Shown: piece by piece, positions 45,064 through 56,845 of the stretch
How positions within the stretch are numbered: position 1 is the first letter of the stretch
How the letters are laid out: each line of letters begins with the position of its first letter
Assembly (NCBI GenBank): GCA_027257055.1
Contig: JAPVLO010000007.1
Coordinates: 5,952,001-6,016,000 of the forward strand
DNA from: Cephalopachus bancanus
Taxonomy: Eukaryota > Chordata > Mammalia > Primates > Tarsiidae
DNA length: 64,000 nt
Direction of reading: 5' to 3'
Position numbers and translations under genes: made by a program
Notes under the pieces: model-generated
The model's input: the letters and a program-made list of their open reading frames with translations, nothing else
The model's database searches: none
What the model was told of the DNA's origin: nothing

Positions 45064-45359
45064 CAGTGGTCCCCAACCTTTTTGGCATCAGGGACCAGTT
45101 TCATGGAAGACATTTTTTCCATGGATGCTGGGGTGGGAGGGATCATCAGACATTAAATTCTCAAAAGGAGCATATAGCCTGGATCCCTCATGTGTGCAGT
45201 TCACATTAGGGGTCACTCTCCTATGGGAAGTTAATGCTGTACACCGATCTGACCGAAGATGGAGCTCCACTCACCCACCGCTCACCTTCTGCTGTGCAGC
45301 CCTGTTCCTAACAGACCACAGACCAATACCTGTCCAGGCCTGGGGATTAGGGACCCCTG
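45064..45359 (-). mobile_element. MER1-type hAT-Charlie element, both ends present
   Basis: Left terminus CAGTGGTCCCCAAC and right terminus TTAGGGACCCCTG are imperfect inverted repeats. Interior shares the family block with the copy at 16.3 kb. An 8-bp TSD of the hAT type, CTTTAGAG at 45056-45063 and GTTTAGAG at 45360-45367 (one mismatch), supports complete ends. Non-coding. Confidence 0.88.
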
Positions 45360-45369
45360 GTTTAGAGAT

Positions 45370-46570
45370 TTATAGTGTGGTGGGGGTGTATCCCAAGCCT
45401 ATCTTCATCAGAACTCCTCTATCTTCTCCTATCTTGAACTGGCTCAAGAAAAAGGATAATTTATTGGCAATTATTATTGGTTTTTATAACTTTGAAATTG
45501 AGGCATGAACTGTCTACAGACATAGCCGGACCCAGAGCTTTCTCTCTTGACAAATAATCAATAAAGCATTTTTCTGTTCCTGATCTGATTTCAGACGGGC
45601 AGAATAGGTCTCCTTTGTCCTAGGACTTTACTGAACACCCCCACAAGGTCAATACCAATTCTCTCTCCAAGCTCTCACATCTCATGTCTGAAGAGGCATG
45701 AAGTCTGACTCCCCAAAACAGAGCATGTGCCATCCTTGTGTGCTGCCCCATGACTGCATGGCACAGCCTGCCATGCCCTCATGTGGGGTGTTCAATTCTC
45801 ACCAGCCCTCCTGCTACCTCACTACAGCTACATCTGCTTTTTATGCACTGTCACTCACAATGCCTCACATTAAGGTGCCACTTGATGGTGTGACCTGAAC
45901 ATGTTTAGTGATGGAAAGCTGACTCAATAGACTACATGACTAGAATACGTGCTACAGGCATGGCTGGATCGAGCAGCTCCCATGATGTCACTGGGGCTCT
46001 GCTTCTTTCTGTGTCTTTGGCCTGTTCCCCTCTGTGTGTTATCCTTCTGCTCTCCTTTCCCAGATAGGTTCCTCCACGTGGCAGGGAAACATGGCTGTAA
46101 GGCACAGGGTCAGGGTTAGATTAGGAGCAGGTGATCCAGTTGCCATGGCACAAATTCAGGGAGGCCATCACTTTCATGGTTGTGTGGGACCAAGCCCCTC
46201 CTGCGTATTGTGACCCTTTCCCAGTTTCCTTCACCCTAGTCTCAGCCCTACATGGGATTCATGTGTCCTCAGTTCAGCATCCCAGCAGAAGGTGCTGTTC
46301 ATTTTCATAGTTTTCCTAGGTTGTAAATAGATTCCACTCACAATTGCTGATTGGCCCTGTTTGGACATGTTGTCTCATTTTGAGCCAATGCCCATTGCTG
46401 TGGGGATAGAGTGTCACAATCCCTCAAACCTGGATCCTGTCCCTCCCGATAATCCGGAGGAGTCAGGTGATTTGATTCACGGTTCTTGGAGCATGAGATG
46501 AATTGGGGAGGAATAGCACTCCATGACACAAAAGCAGCTCTGCTCAAATACAGGCACACCTAATGTGACA
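45370..46570. other. Unplaced stretch, no gene recognised
   Basis: Near 46330-46500 phrases such as gctgattggccctg and gagccaatgcccattgctgtg resemble an old interspersed repeat that I cannot name. No gene or RNA is seen. Confidence 0.35.
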
Positions 46571-46574
46571 CCAT

Positions 46575-46712
46575 TCTTATTACCACTGTGTATTTGCTAG
46601 ACTTGCCTCTTTAGTCATATTCAGACTCTGTGAGGCTAGGAACAATGCAGTATGTCCAATGCTTCTGTGACCACGGTGTCTTGCACATAATAGGTGCTCA
46701 AGAAGCCTCTGC
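46575..46712 (+). mobile_element. L2 LINE 3' end
   Basis: L2-like 3' terminus on the plus strand: actctgtgaggctaggaaca near 46624, then cacggtgtcttgcacataata and ggtgctcaagaagcctctg. Confidence 0.65.
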
Positions 46713-48845
46713 AGGGTATTGCATCAACACTGGAGCTGCTCATGAAACGGACTCTTTCACTGTTGACAGGGAAGTCACTCTTGGGTTACATTCATCCGCA
46801 TTAGAGATGGGGTTTCCAGGAAAGAGGACTTGAGTCGCAGGGGTTGACTCCCTATGGGTTCCAGGACCTCCTCAAGGAACCGGGGAAATCCAAATTACTT
46901 TCTGGAAAGCAAAGGCCTCTCAGGACAGTAACCCTGAGCAAAGAGCTGAGTGTCTGATGGGGAATATGTTGGATTCTGCTTTCCTACTGTGGAGACAACA
47001 AAGCCTCATAAACTCTGGAGACATCTGATATGTTCTTTATAGTCACTGGGAAAACTCAGGAAAGGCAGCCAGGGTTGGCAGTCAGGCATCAGGGTCACGT
47101 ATCCAGAGCCTTTGGTTAATCAACAGAGACAACAGGGTGAGGGAATGTCACTGCTTGCCTTAACTTGGGCTGGGGCATTGCAAGGTGTCCTCTGTGCCCT
47201 GGGGAGGATTTTCTTCCTAATGACACAATGCTCAGAGCTTTAAAAAGAGCTGACCTTGTAGGTGGGAAGCAAAATCAGAAAGCACCATCTCTGGGCAGTT
47301 TTTCAGATGCATGGGGGCTCTGCCTTTTATCAATCAAATTGGGGAAGAATGTTCTCATGGGAAGGGATTTGAATCAGAAAGACTGGAGATCTCTTTCCCT
47401 GGCACCAAAGGGTGTGAGTTCCTGATGGGCAGAGACTCCCCGAAATATGCAAAAAGGCTCACAGAGGCTCTCCTATTAAAATGCCAAACAGCCGAGAAGC
47501 AACATCCTTCTGACAGCTCCTTGGAATAAACAGGATGATGGTTTGCATTTGAGATGCGCAGATTTGCTGGAGTTGGCTCTCAATTTGGCAGAAGCAGAGT
47601 TAAAGGGGCAGCATCTAACACTAAGGGACTTATTACGGGAAGCAACCAGCATTGCAAAACGAGAGAGGGTGTGAAGTTAATAGAGAGGACTTCAGGACTG
47701 ATGGAATATTTCATGACCTGTGTTCCTGGGAGGAGGATGGGTCTGGCCGTCAATATCTTTGACTTTTGTTCATCTTAAAAATTCAGCTCAAATGGTTCTT
47801 CTTGCTTTTCAGTTGTTTTAAAGTTGGGCAAAATTTTCATTTGCTCTAACTTTCTCATTTACAGTTTCTGCACACAATGGAGTGTTTCTTTTCTGTAGAT
47901 GAGAGTTCCTCAAACTGTGCTCACCCGTGTAATAGTTCCATGGGTGTTATACATGTTCTTTACCAAAGAAGTTCTTTGGTCTAAAACGTCCAAAAAAAGT
48001 GGGTTGAAAGAAACAAGGCAGGACTTTGTCACCACTCACTCTGAATCTCTGGGAAGGGACAATTTGAAATCCAGGCTTCCCATGAAAGTGTTCAACTATA
48101 GGACTCATTTTTTTTCCACAAAATATCTCAGGAGATTTGGTGGAATGTTGCTTCAGACATCTCTGAATGACTAAAATGACATGTCTGACATGCATTGAAG
48201 GGACCTCAAAGATAAGTGTTAAGTGAGGAATTAAGATGGATCTGGATGTTGGAATCCCATAAGGCAGATCAGGAGGTTGGAGCCAGGGAGGGGAAAAACA
48301 AGTGTTTGAGTCACCTGGAGAATGAGCCTGGAGGATGCAACCTGAGAGAGGTACTGTCCAGGTCAGATGTCCCCTCACACCACACCACGGGGACTTGCTG
48401 CCTTGTCCAACTGTTCAGCAGATCACCCCACTTCCTCCTATCATCCCCACTGCCTTCTCTCTCAGTCACTGCTGCAGGTTAAAGACAAAAGGGAACAGCT
48501 GGTAGATGCTAACATCCATACTTAAGTCATGTATTGTATTTCATGTTTATGATCATTTCTCCACTCACTCTCATTCAAAGGTTTGCTCTGTACAGAAGTC
48601 CATGGGCTGTAATCTCACAAATGGTAATAGGACTCTGCATAGGCATATCTGCCTGAGACGGTAATTTTCCCAGGATGGCCCCATGTCAATGTCCTGCACA
48701 CTCCAACACAGACACTTATTAGATATTTTAAATAACCATTATGGTGATTATTTTCTAGCAGCATCTTAGATTCAGTCTACCTTTTACTGGCCTTAACATT
48801 TTCCTTTTATGAAACTTTCTCTTGTAGCAAAAAATGAAAGCTCTC
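46713..48845. other. Mostly single-copy, no gene recognised
   Basis: Frames at 47165-47529, 47554-47778, 47899-48174 and 47947-48378 show no recognisable domain and no coherent phase. The block 47420-47680 is fairly rich in non-repeat complexity (atttgagatgcgcagatttg, ttacgggaagcaaccagc) and could be conserved. No promoter or exon can be supported. Confidence 0.38.
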
Positions 48846-48847
48846 TA

Positions 48848-49440
48848 TATATGAGGGGGGATTTTAAAAAAACCCCATAATTATCTTTTGGAGGGCAGGC
48901 CTCTTGATGTCCAAGCTTCCCCTTCTGGGTTCTGGGTAAGTATTCTAAGAGCCCATCAGTATCAGTGTACCTGCCAGCGTTGTTGTGAGAGGCTGTGTTT
49001 GACTTCATTAAATTTTCTTGGGGGGGGGGAGATTTTTTCAGTGCTTTTGCCCATTTCATAATGGGTGATTTATAAGAACACCTGCCCACACAACACTGAG
49101 TGTTCAACAGTTTTTGACCAAAAATGGCATGACCCCTATACTTCATGCTCCTATTCATCTGATATTGTCCTGAGTGATTTTTTTTGATTTTCCTGGATTA
49201 AAAAACATCCTCAAAGAGAAACATTTTGGCCAGTGTGGAAGGGGTGAAACTAAAAACGACAGAAGCACTAAAAGTCATCAAGTTTGACAAGCTCAAAAAT
49301 TGTGTTGAGCCATGGAAAAAGCATCTTGATAGGTGTATTGCATCAAACGAAGAGTACTTTGAATGTGACTAAAGTTTAAATATGTAAGAATGAATACATA
49401 GTTTTTTATAAATAAATCCCAGTTTTTTGGGTCTCCATAT
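48848..49440 (+). mobile_element. Mariner-like DNA transposon, internally deleted (copy 1)
   Basis: Homologous over its length to 61812-62376. The left end TATATGAGGGGGG and right end GGGTCTCCATATA are imperfect inverted repeats. Positions about 49070-49400 are the remains of a mariner transposase 3' part: the region around the second catalytic aspartate (cacctgcccacaca, then cagtttttgaccaaaaatgg) through the C-terminus (agcatcttgataggtgt, then gaagagtactttgaatgtga). Frame breaks and length (about 0.6 kb against about 1.3 kb) show a dead copy. Confidence 0.72.
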
Positions 49441-49545
49441 ATATATATACATACACACACATATACACACACATATACATATATATGTATATGTATATAT
49501 GTATATACAAATACATATATAATGTATGAAGGTATATATAATCTT
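49433..49545. repeat. (TA/CA)n microsatellite
   Basis: Mixed TA, CA and ATGTAT repeats adjoining the right end of mariner copy 1. It likely expanded from the TA-rich insertion site. Confidence 0.95.
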
Positions 49546-49699
49546 GTTTTTGGGAGGAAGAGGCAGAACTAGAATAGGGCCTGGTTTCTGTTTTGTGATA
49601 ATAAAGTATCCCTTGGTTGGGATATAATGAACACAAACAAGTTAAAATATCATTCAAAGGACGAGCAAATAATCCAAACACTTTGTGAATTAGCCCATT

Positions 49700-49832
49700 T
49701 AGTCTCGGTATCAGTCAGAATTAAACAGGAGACGGAGAAACAGAAGGTAATATCCCTGTCTACAACTATATCTGCCTAGCTCATCTATTTATATATCTAT
49801 CATCTATCTATCATCCATCTACCATCTATCTA

Positions 49833-49890
<58 letters not shown>

Positions 49891-50215
49891 GAAACTGATG
49901 ACAAGAAACAGGCTTACTCCGTGGCAGGGGCTGGCTCCCAAGTCCCATGCCCACAGAACAAGTGGTCAGGAAGGGAAGACCATGTAGGGTGACAACCAGG
50001 GCACAGGTCATGCTCTAAGCCTCTTCTTGGGTTTTAACGTATTAAACCTGGCTCACCCCAACTGTGCAGGATAATCTCTCATTCTTAAAATAAACAGGTT
50101 AAGATTTAATTAGATCTGCAAATGCCTTCAAAGCAACTCTGAATCAGTGTTTGGTTGCATAAGTAGAGCCTCTGCCCAGCCAAGTTGACAGTCTGAGAAT
50201 CCTCCCAGAGAGTCC
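49700..50215. mobile_element. Possible old LTR interrupted by a microsatellite
   Basis: The start (tcagtcagaattaaacagga near 49711) and end (atctgcaaatgccttcaaagc near 50115, then gccaagttgacagtctga) resemble a known type of mammalian MaLR/ERVL-like LTR. A TATC microsatellite lies near its left end. Low confidence; family not named. Confidence 0.3.
49790..49891. repeat. (TATC)n microsatellite
   Basis: Imperfect leading units from about 49790, then about 13-14 uninterrupted CTAT/TATC units to 49890. Likely highly polymorphic. Confidence 0.98.
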
Positions 50216-50664
50216 TCTCAGAAATCTTCGTGAACACAACGTGCAGGATTAGGCCAGGAGTCAAGGGTGGGAATCTGGGCCCTGGGTTGGTTCAATCCAA
50301 ACTCAGAGTTGAAAGCCCAGTCATCACCTTCTTTGCTAAAAGACGCAGCATCACTGTGGGTAAGCGTCCACCCTTCTATATTATTTTAAATGTATAGGGT
50401 TTTTTTTCTGCAGTCTAAGCATCATCCAACTTCTGACATTCTCTCCGTCAGTACATTCATCACCATTTTGTCAATTACAAAATACTGAACTTTCTTCCAA
50501 CTCTTATTGGCTCACTATAAATTCCATGACTCTGAGTTTACATCATTTCCTGCTTCTAAGTAAAAATAAGCAGATTCCCTCTCAAATGATTATCCAGAAA
50601 AGATGTTTCCCTGTTACTCTTTAGGTGGGCTGGGGTAGGCTGCAAACATTTTTCTAACAATTGC
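50216..50664. other. Single-copy stretch, no gene recognised
   Basis: Nothing recognised apart from a short T run at 50400. Confidence 0.4.
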
Positions 50665-50666
50665 TT

Positions 50667-50667
50667 C

Positions 50668-50734
<67 letters not shown>

Positions 50735-50737
50735 TGA
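50667..50737. repeat. (GT)n microsatellite
   Basis: About 35 GT units with a single TTTGTG and a late ATG interruption. Confidence 0.98.
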
Positions 50738-50899
50738 ACTGTGAATTTTCATTATCAGAGTTTACTTCTTGAATTAGACCTAGTCTTAACTTGGAAAAAA
50801 AGGAAACTTCGTTGGTTCTTCCCTTACTTTTTGAGACTGAAATACTAACAGGTTGTCCTGACTCTGATTTTTTTGCAGTAAGAGTGAAAAGAAATTTGA

Positions 50900-52652
50900 T
50901 TCAACATCTGCAAGACCACAAATGTAATTAAATGCATCAACAGATGTAAAATCAGGAATCACATGATAATATCATTAGATGCAGAAAAAGCTTTCAATAA
51001 AATCCAGCATCCCTTCTTGAAACACCTATGCATAGAGGGAACATATCTCCAAATAGTAAGAGTCATCTACGATAAACCCACAGCCAACATATTAATAATG
51101 GACACAAATTGGAAGTATTTCCCATGGAAACCAGAGTAAGACAAGGCTGCCCACTCTCACCAATCCTGCTCAACATAGTGTTGGAAGTCCTAGTTAGAGC
51201 CATCAGACAATAGAAAGAAATCAGGGGTGTCTAAATAGGAAAAAAGGAAGTCAAGTTATCCCTCTTTGCTGATGACATGATTATATACCTCAAAACCCCA
51301 AGAAAATCTGTTAAAAACCTTTTTATACTGATAAAGGACTTTGACAAAGTTTCAGGGTACAAAATCAACATGCAAAAGACAGTTGCATTCTTTTTTGTGT
51401 GTGTGTGATTTGGAGTCTCACTCTGTCGCCCAGACTGGAGTGCAGTGGCCGCTCCCGGCCACCGCAGCCTTGACCTGCTGGGCTCCGGCAATCCTTCCGC
51501 CTCAGCCTTCCAAGTAGCTGGAACTACAGGCATGCGCTACCACACCCAGCTAATTTTTTGATTTTATTGTAGAAATGAGGTCTCACCAAGTTTCCCAGGT
51601 GGGTCTCGAACTCATGGGCTCAGGCAATCCACTCACCTCAGCCTCCCAAGGCACGGGAATACAGGCGACAGTCGCATTCTTATATACCAACATCAAATGG
51701 GTAGAGAACCAAATAAAAAGCACAATCTCATTCATAGTAACAACAACAACAAAAATGAAATACCTTGGCATCTTCCAAACCAGAGAAGTGAAAAATATTT
51801 ACACTGAAAACTACAAAATGCTACTCAAAGAAATCAAAGATGATGCAAACAAATGGAAAAATACTCCATGCTCATGGATTGGAAGAATCAAAATTGCTAA
51901 GATGTCCATCCTACCCAAGGCAATCTACAGATTTAATGCAATACCTAGTAAATTACCAGCATTATTCTCTGTCCTGGAAATGAGGATATAGGAATTCATA
52001 TGGAAACATAAATGACCATGAATAGTTAAAACAATCCTCAGTAAAAGAAACAAAGCAGTTAGTATTACACTTCCAGACTTCAAACTTTATTATAAGACTA
52101 CAATAATCAAAGATAGACAATAATCAAAGATAAGCAAGATAGTTAAGATAGATAAGTGAGACCTCATCAAACTGAAAAGCTTCTACAAAAAAAATAAACC
52201 ATCAAGAGAGTGGGAAGACAGTCCACAGACTGAGAAAAAATATTTGCCACCTGTGTATCTGACAAAGGCCTAACATCTAGAATTTACAAGGAATTCAAAC
52301 ATGCAGAAAAGAAAAAAACAAACAGCCCTATTAAAAAGTGGGCAGAAGACATGAGTAGACACTTCTCAAAAGAAGACATATGAGCAGCCAACAGACACAT
52401 GAAAAAATGTTCAGCCTCACTGATCATCAAAGAAATGCAAATTAAAACCACACTGAGATACCACTTAACTCCAGTTAGAATGGACATCATCAATAACTCA
52501 AAAAGCAACAGATGCTGGGGAGGATTCAGGGGAAAGGGAACATTTCTACACTACAAACCACCAAAATGAGGCCCAAACTTCACCTGAAAAATGACCATTT
52601 GTATACCTATCCCTGAATTAAATGTGCCCTACATCTTTAAAATAAAAATAAA
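50900..52652 (+). mobile_element. 5'-truncated L1 split by an Alu, with internal deletions
   Basis: Plus-strand L1 ORF2: the reverse-transcriptase region starts at 50900 and keeps an intact FADD catalytic box at 51265-51276. It is then cut by an Alu (51393-51666) and continues to about 52530. The C-terminal part is largely deleted before a short 3' UTR and an A-rich tail. Other internal losses occur near 52105-52150. TSD of 13 bp, AAAAGAAATTTGA, at 50887-50899 and 52653-52665. Stop codons (for example near 51148 and 51222) disable it. Confidence 0.9.
51393..51666 (-). mobile_element. Young-type Alu SINE inserted into L1
   Basis: Complement of the young Alu type, with a short impure tail (TTTTGTGTGTGTG) at the left, and lacking about 20 bases of the Alu 5' end at the right. 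TSD of 15 bp with one mismatch: GACAGTTGCATTCTT at 51378-51392 and GACAGTCGCATTCTT at 51667-51681. The duplicated bases are L1 ORF2 sequence, so the order of events is clear. Confidence 0.92.
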
Positions 52653-52665
52653 AAAAGAAATTTGA

Positions 52666-53555
52666 GAAAATAGGAGCAGCTTGCCTGCACCATGTCCACA
52701 ATGATTCATAGCTGAGACTCAGCACACCCTGTGCTCACAAAGAGACCTTGTTGGGGCTGAGGTAAATTTGTGATCTTCCATGGAACACTACGTTGCCATG
52801 CCTGGCTATGACTTGTTACAAATAAAGTCTGCCCAGGAGAGTGAGGTCCCCATGGAGATGATGTTTGTGCAGGGACTTTGCTTTTATAAAGGTCTCCCTT
52901 CGAATGCCCTGGGTGGGGACATGAGCAGAAGGGGCCCTGCTTGTGTCTAGCAGAGTCTCCAGTCTGTTCATTCAAGGGACAGTCATTGAGTATCTGTTAT
53001 GTGTTGAGCACTGAACTCAAATTGAGGGGTGAAGTGTAGACAGAGAGAAGTTGTTTGGCCTTGTGGGACTCACAGACCAGAGGGAAGATGGGTTTTCCAG
53101 CAGATTACAGCCACATGCACCACTGGCTCTCTGGGGAATCTAGGAAGAACTACTGAGACCCAGAGCAGGCCCAGCGGCAGTGTCTCAGCATGTCTGGAGG
53201 GATGTCCAGCCTGGTCTACATTTTGAGCAGGAATAGGATGGCAGGCCTGTGGCAGGCCAGAAGAAAGGCACTGCCCTCAGATCTGGACAAATGACCCTGC
53301 CCTGGGTCCCTGACGTTCCCCCAACCATTGCCACCCCCACTGGCAGCTGCAGGGGTAGGGGTGTGGGAATGGGCTTGGCTGACTGTCCTGTCTCCTGTTC
53401 CATGTCATCTGACACATTTAGGAAGGAAAGATGGCTGTCTTGCCTGTCTGTGAGCTCAGATGAGGAGCAACGTCCCAGGAGCTCACTGCCAATCGGTCCC
53501 TTTTATTCCTGTTCGGAAAAGCACCTCAGAAACACAAGCCAGAAAATAACAATAG
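52666..53555. other. Mostly single-copy, no gene recognised
   Basis: Near 52965-53080 (ttcattcaagggacagtcattgagt...) there is a weak match to an old mammalian repeat. The 106-codon frame at 53249-53569 has no domain features. Confidence 0.38.
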
Positions 53556-53559
53556 CTTG

Positions 53560-53755
53560 TGCCTACTGACTGCATCCTCCACTTTAGAGGCAGCTTGGCT
53601 ACAGCATCTCACTCCGTCCTGTTGAGAAATTTGGGACAGGTTTCATCACTATCCTCATTTTACAGATAGGGAAACTGAGGTGCCCAAAGCATGACTTGTC
53701 CAATCTCACTGAGTAGTGGCTGTCTAGCTCTGAGTCCGTGTACCACTGCCTTCCA
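53560..53755 (-). repeat. MIR SINE
   Basis: Complement of MIR: catcactatcctcattttaca, gatagggaaactgaggtgcc, gcatgacttgtccaatctcac and a tctagctctgagtccgtgt end. Confidence 0.8.
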
Positions 53756-55580
53756 CTTGGAGTGATGCTTTTGCAGATAGAATCTTGAATCTGCTCTTAT
53801 TACTCTTTTTTTTAAAAAGGTAAATTCTTCCAAATCATAATGATCAATAGCAAAGCACGTGTGACCAGCTAACAGTAGACCCCACCTGGGCAGCCTCGGG
53901 TCTCCACGATGGAAAATTCTTTCCATGAATTGTGTTCTGCCTCTGCCTCCATCTCAAGCCCATCACTCTCCAGTGTAGACATGTGCCTACAGGGCCCTGA
54001 CTGTGAAGTACAGGGAGGAAGCAGATGACTGTAAGAGGACAGCCTGTGAGACTCCCTTGTAAGAGGATGCACTTGTGAGACTCAAGAGTCTGAGGAGGGT
54101 AGCCGGCTGGACAGAGTGACTTGGGATGAAGGGGCTGCCCTGCCAGTGTGCTTCCATGTGGGAAAGGAGCCTCATAGTGATGCCTGCTGCATCTTGAGGT
54201 TGTCCCAGAAAAACTAGAAATGCCCATTTTTATGTGAAATACCTTATTTAAAAAACTGTTTCCAGTCAATTAATACAAAACAAGTACTTATCTGGCATAA
54301 TGTATTCCAGAAAACCCAGACCCATGGGCTTCATTTGGCCTAGCCTGCTTGACAGCAACCTTTGCCTGTACCAACTTGCCTATACCAACCCCGCAAGAGA
54401 CTTGGGTCTCCCCTGACTCAGGACCAGAGGTGCCTGAGCTGTGCTGCAGAAAAGAAGGGCTCTGACTGTGACTTCCACTGGAAGGCCAGTCAAGCTGTGC
54501 CTCTGTGGGTCATTGTCTGTCCCCATCTCTGCTGAGAATGAGGGGAGCCCATGTAAATGGAGAGGGTATGGGCTCGGCAAGCAGGAGGGAAATCAGCTCA
54601 GCTAACTGGATGGCCCTGGGTAGTTCCGAGTCCAGGGCAAACTCATATTTTATCAAGGCTAGCTCTCCCATTCATAATGTAACATTTACAGTTATTTTTT
54701 TCTGCCCCAGTGGAACTGAAAAGAATCTACTGCAAGTTCTTCCCAGGCAGAGCCAGGCTGGGAGCTATCTACCCAGCCTCCTGGACACTTCCATTTCACT
54801 CTCCACCTTTTTTCCCCCTTTCTCCATAATACCTTTTCTTCTTAGCAGTCCCACTTTTCTCTACCTTAATGAAAAAGCAATAGTAGCAGCAGGTTGCCTG
54901 TAAGATATGCTTGTTTTGTTTTCAGCCTTTTAATTATTTAACCTGAGCCCACAGGGAGGTAAACTGATACACTATCAAGGAAGAGACAGACAAACCCTCC
55001 AAATAGGCTGGGGGATTGTGGGGAAATTCCAGGTCAGGATTTGCTTTGGCCAGAAGATTTAATTTGCCAGATTGCTGGGCCTGTCAAAAGTTTCTGCAGT
55101 GACCACTTGGGTCTTTATAAAACCGAAACAGCTGAGGAGGAAAATGAAATCCTGGATCAATTTCTCTGTTTGGAGATCTTAACTTCTATTCAGTTGAGGG
55201 AAAAAAAAGAAGAAGAAAGAAAGGAAGAAAGAATTCAACCAGCCAACCAACTGTGATTGTCATGGAAGATTAGCCGAAAAAACTGATGCTTTGGTTTGTG
55301 ATGTTCATGAAATGGAAGGGGGGGTGCAACTCTTTTCTAGATCTTTTGAAATAACCCAGAATTGTGCTTTTTTGACTATCAACCCTACCTGAAACACACA
55401 CTCCATCCCACAGGGACAAGAGGAAGGGAAGGAGGTCTTGGACAGGAGGGCTGCAAGTTTGATGACCTGGGGCCCAGGGACATCATGCCTTGTTGGTGCA
55501 AATGACTGTGTGTTCCTCAGGGGGCCTAAGAGATGGCTCAGGGAAGAGCCTGGGCCACCATCATGTGTCTACCGTGACTG
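53756..55580. other. Mostly single-copy, no gene recognised
   Basis: Frames at 53660-54269 and 54505-54903 have no recognisable domain. A purine tract (GAA/GGAA-rich) lies at 55199-55235. The block 55040-55180 is repeat-free, but I see no exon or promoter signal that I can support. Confidence 0.38.
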
Positions 55581-55584
55581 TTTC

Positions 55585-55935
55585 CCTTAAACTGAAAAAC
55601 CTACAGAATTTTAAACCTACAGAAAAGTTGCAAAAATAATGCAGAATGTTCACATACCCTTCTCCTCATGTTGACATCTTAAGTAGAACTCACACATTTG
55701 TCAAAACTAAGAAATCATTTTTGCTACAATATGATTAACTGGGAATACAGAACATATAAATTTCCCCAGTTTTCGTACTAATATCCTCTTTATCACACAG
55801 GATCCATTTCAGGATCCCACATTATACTTTTTCATCCTGTCGCCTTGGTCTTCCAATCTCGGACTGAGGGCAGTCCCTCAGTCTTTCTTTGTCTCTTATG
55901 ACCTTGACACTTTGTGTCAAGGAGTGCCAAAGGCG
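55585..55935 (-). mobile_element. L1M-type 3' UTR (inverted-repeat arm 1)
   Basis: Complement of an ancient L1M 3' UTR: agttgcaaaaataatgcaga, catacccttctcctcatgtt, tcaggatcccacattatac and ccctcagtctttctttgtct. The part 55780-55935 is homologous in reverse to 56520-56680. Confidence 0.65.
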
Positions 55936-56249
55936 TCCTAGCATATGCCTGTCCACAGCACAGTCCCGGCCATGGTCTAGGGCCTTAACGATACTTTCAG
56001 AAATCCAAAAGAAAGGGCCGGCAGGAGTAGGGTCAAGTGAGGGGTGGAAGTGTATAATCGAAGGAAAAGTTGGGGGAAAAAGGAGGGGGAAAGATGGTAT
56101 TGAAAGAGAATGAAATGGAACAGATTTTCAGTTCCTTTTGCTCTAAAGGGAATGGCTTCAGTTTGCGAATTAGAACAGCATGGTTACTAATTTATTTCAC
56201 TTATTGTGCTTTATCCAAAGTTTTGAGCAGAAACAGGATATTTGCATAG

Positions 56250-56845
56250 TCTTAAGTACTGTCCTCCAAATATTTGATCATTACAAAGGGAAAAATGGTG
56301 GAGAATCCTGGCACACACTACATTAGCTTTGAATCAAAGTTAACACCACAAAGATACATTTCTACTTCATGAGACCCTGCTGGAATGCCCTGGAAAGGCA
56401 TGTGACTTCTGGGTTATCCCTCCCAGTGATATGCAACTTTAATCTATTAATAAGCATGAGCAAACATCGGACAAACTCAGACTGAAGTATTCTCTACAAA
56501 ATAACTGACCAATATTCTTCCAAAGTGCCAAGGTCATGAAAGACAGGGAAAGATGGAAGGACTACTCTGGATTGAGGAGGACAAGGAGACAGGGTGACCA
56601 AGTACAATGTGGGATCTTGGAATAGAAAAAGGACATCATCTGGAAAACTGGGAAGATTCAAATAAGTTTCATATTTCTGTTCATAGTATTGTGGCAAGAA
56701 AAGTTTCTTAGTTTTGATAAATGTGTGATGGTTATTTAGGATGCTTAAATGAGAAGCTAAGTGAAGGGTATTTGGGCACTCTTATTATTGTAACTTTTCT
56801 GCAGATTTAAAATTCTCTCTCTCTAAAAAAAATGACTGTTACAAA
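56250..56845 (+). mobile_element. L1M-type 3' UTR (inverted-repeat arm 2)
   Basis: Plus-strand ancient L1M 3' UTR: atcggacaaactcagactga near 56467, caaaataactgaccaatatt, aggtcatgaaagacagggaa, tacaatgtgggatcttgg, and an end attgtaacttttctgcagat then A-rich tail near 56825. Confidence 0.68.

Noticed and set aside
49790..49891. Regular repeats considered as a CRISPR-like array
   Set aside because: Simple tetranucleotide repeats in a primate genome; no spacers and no biological basis for CRISPR.
54505..54903. 132-codon frame next to a polypyrimidine tract and AG
   Set aside because: The tract near 54690-54710 (ttatttttttctgccccag) looks like an acceptor, but no donor partner or coding signal was found downstream.
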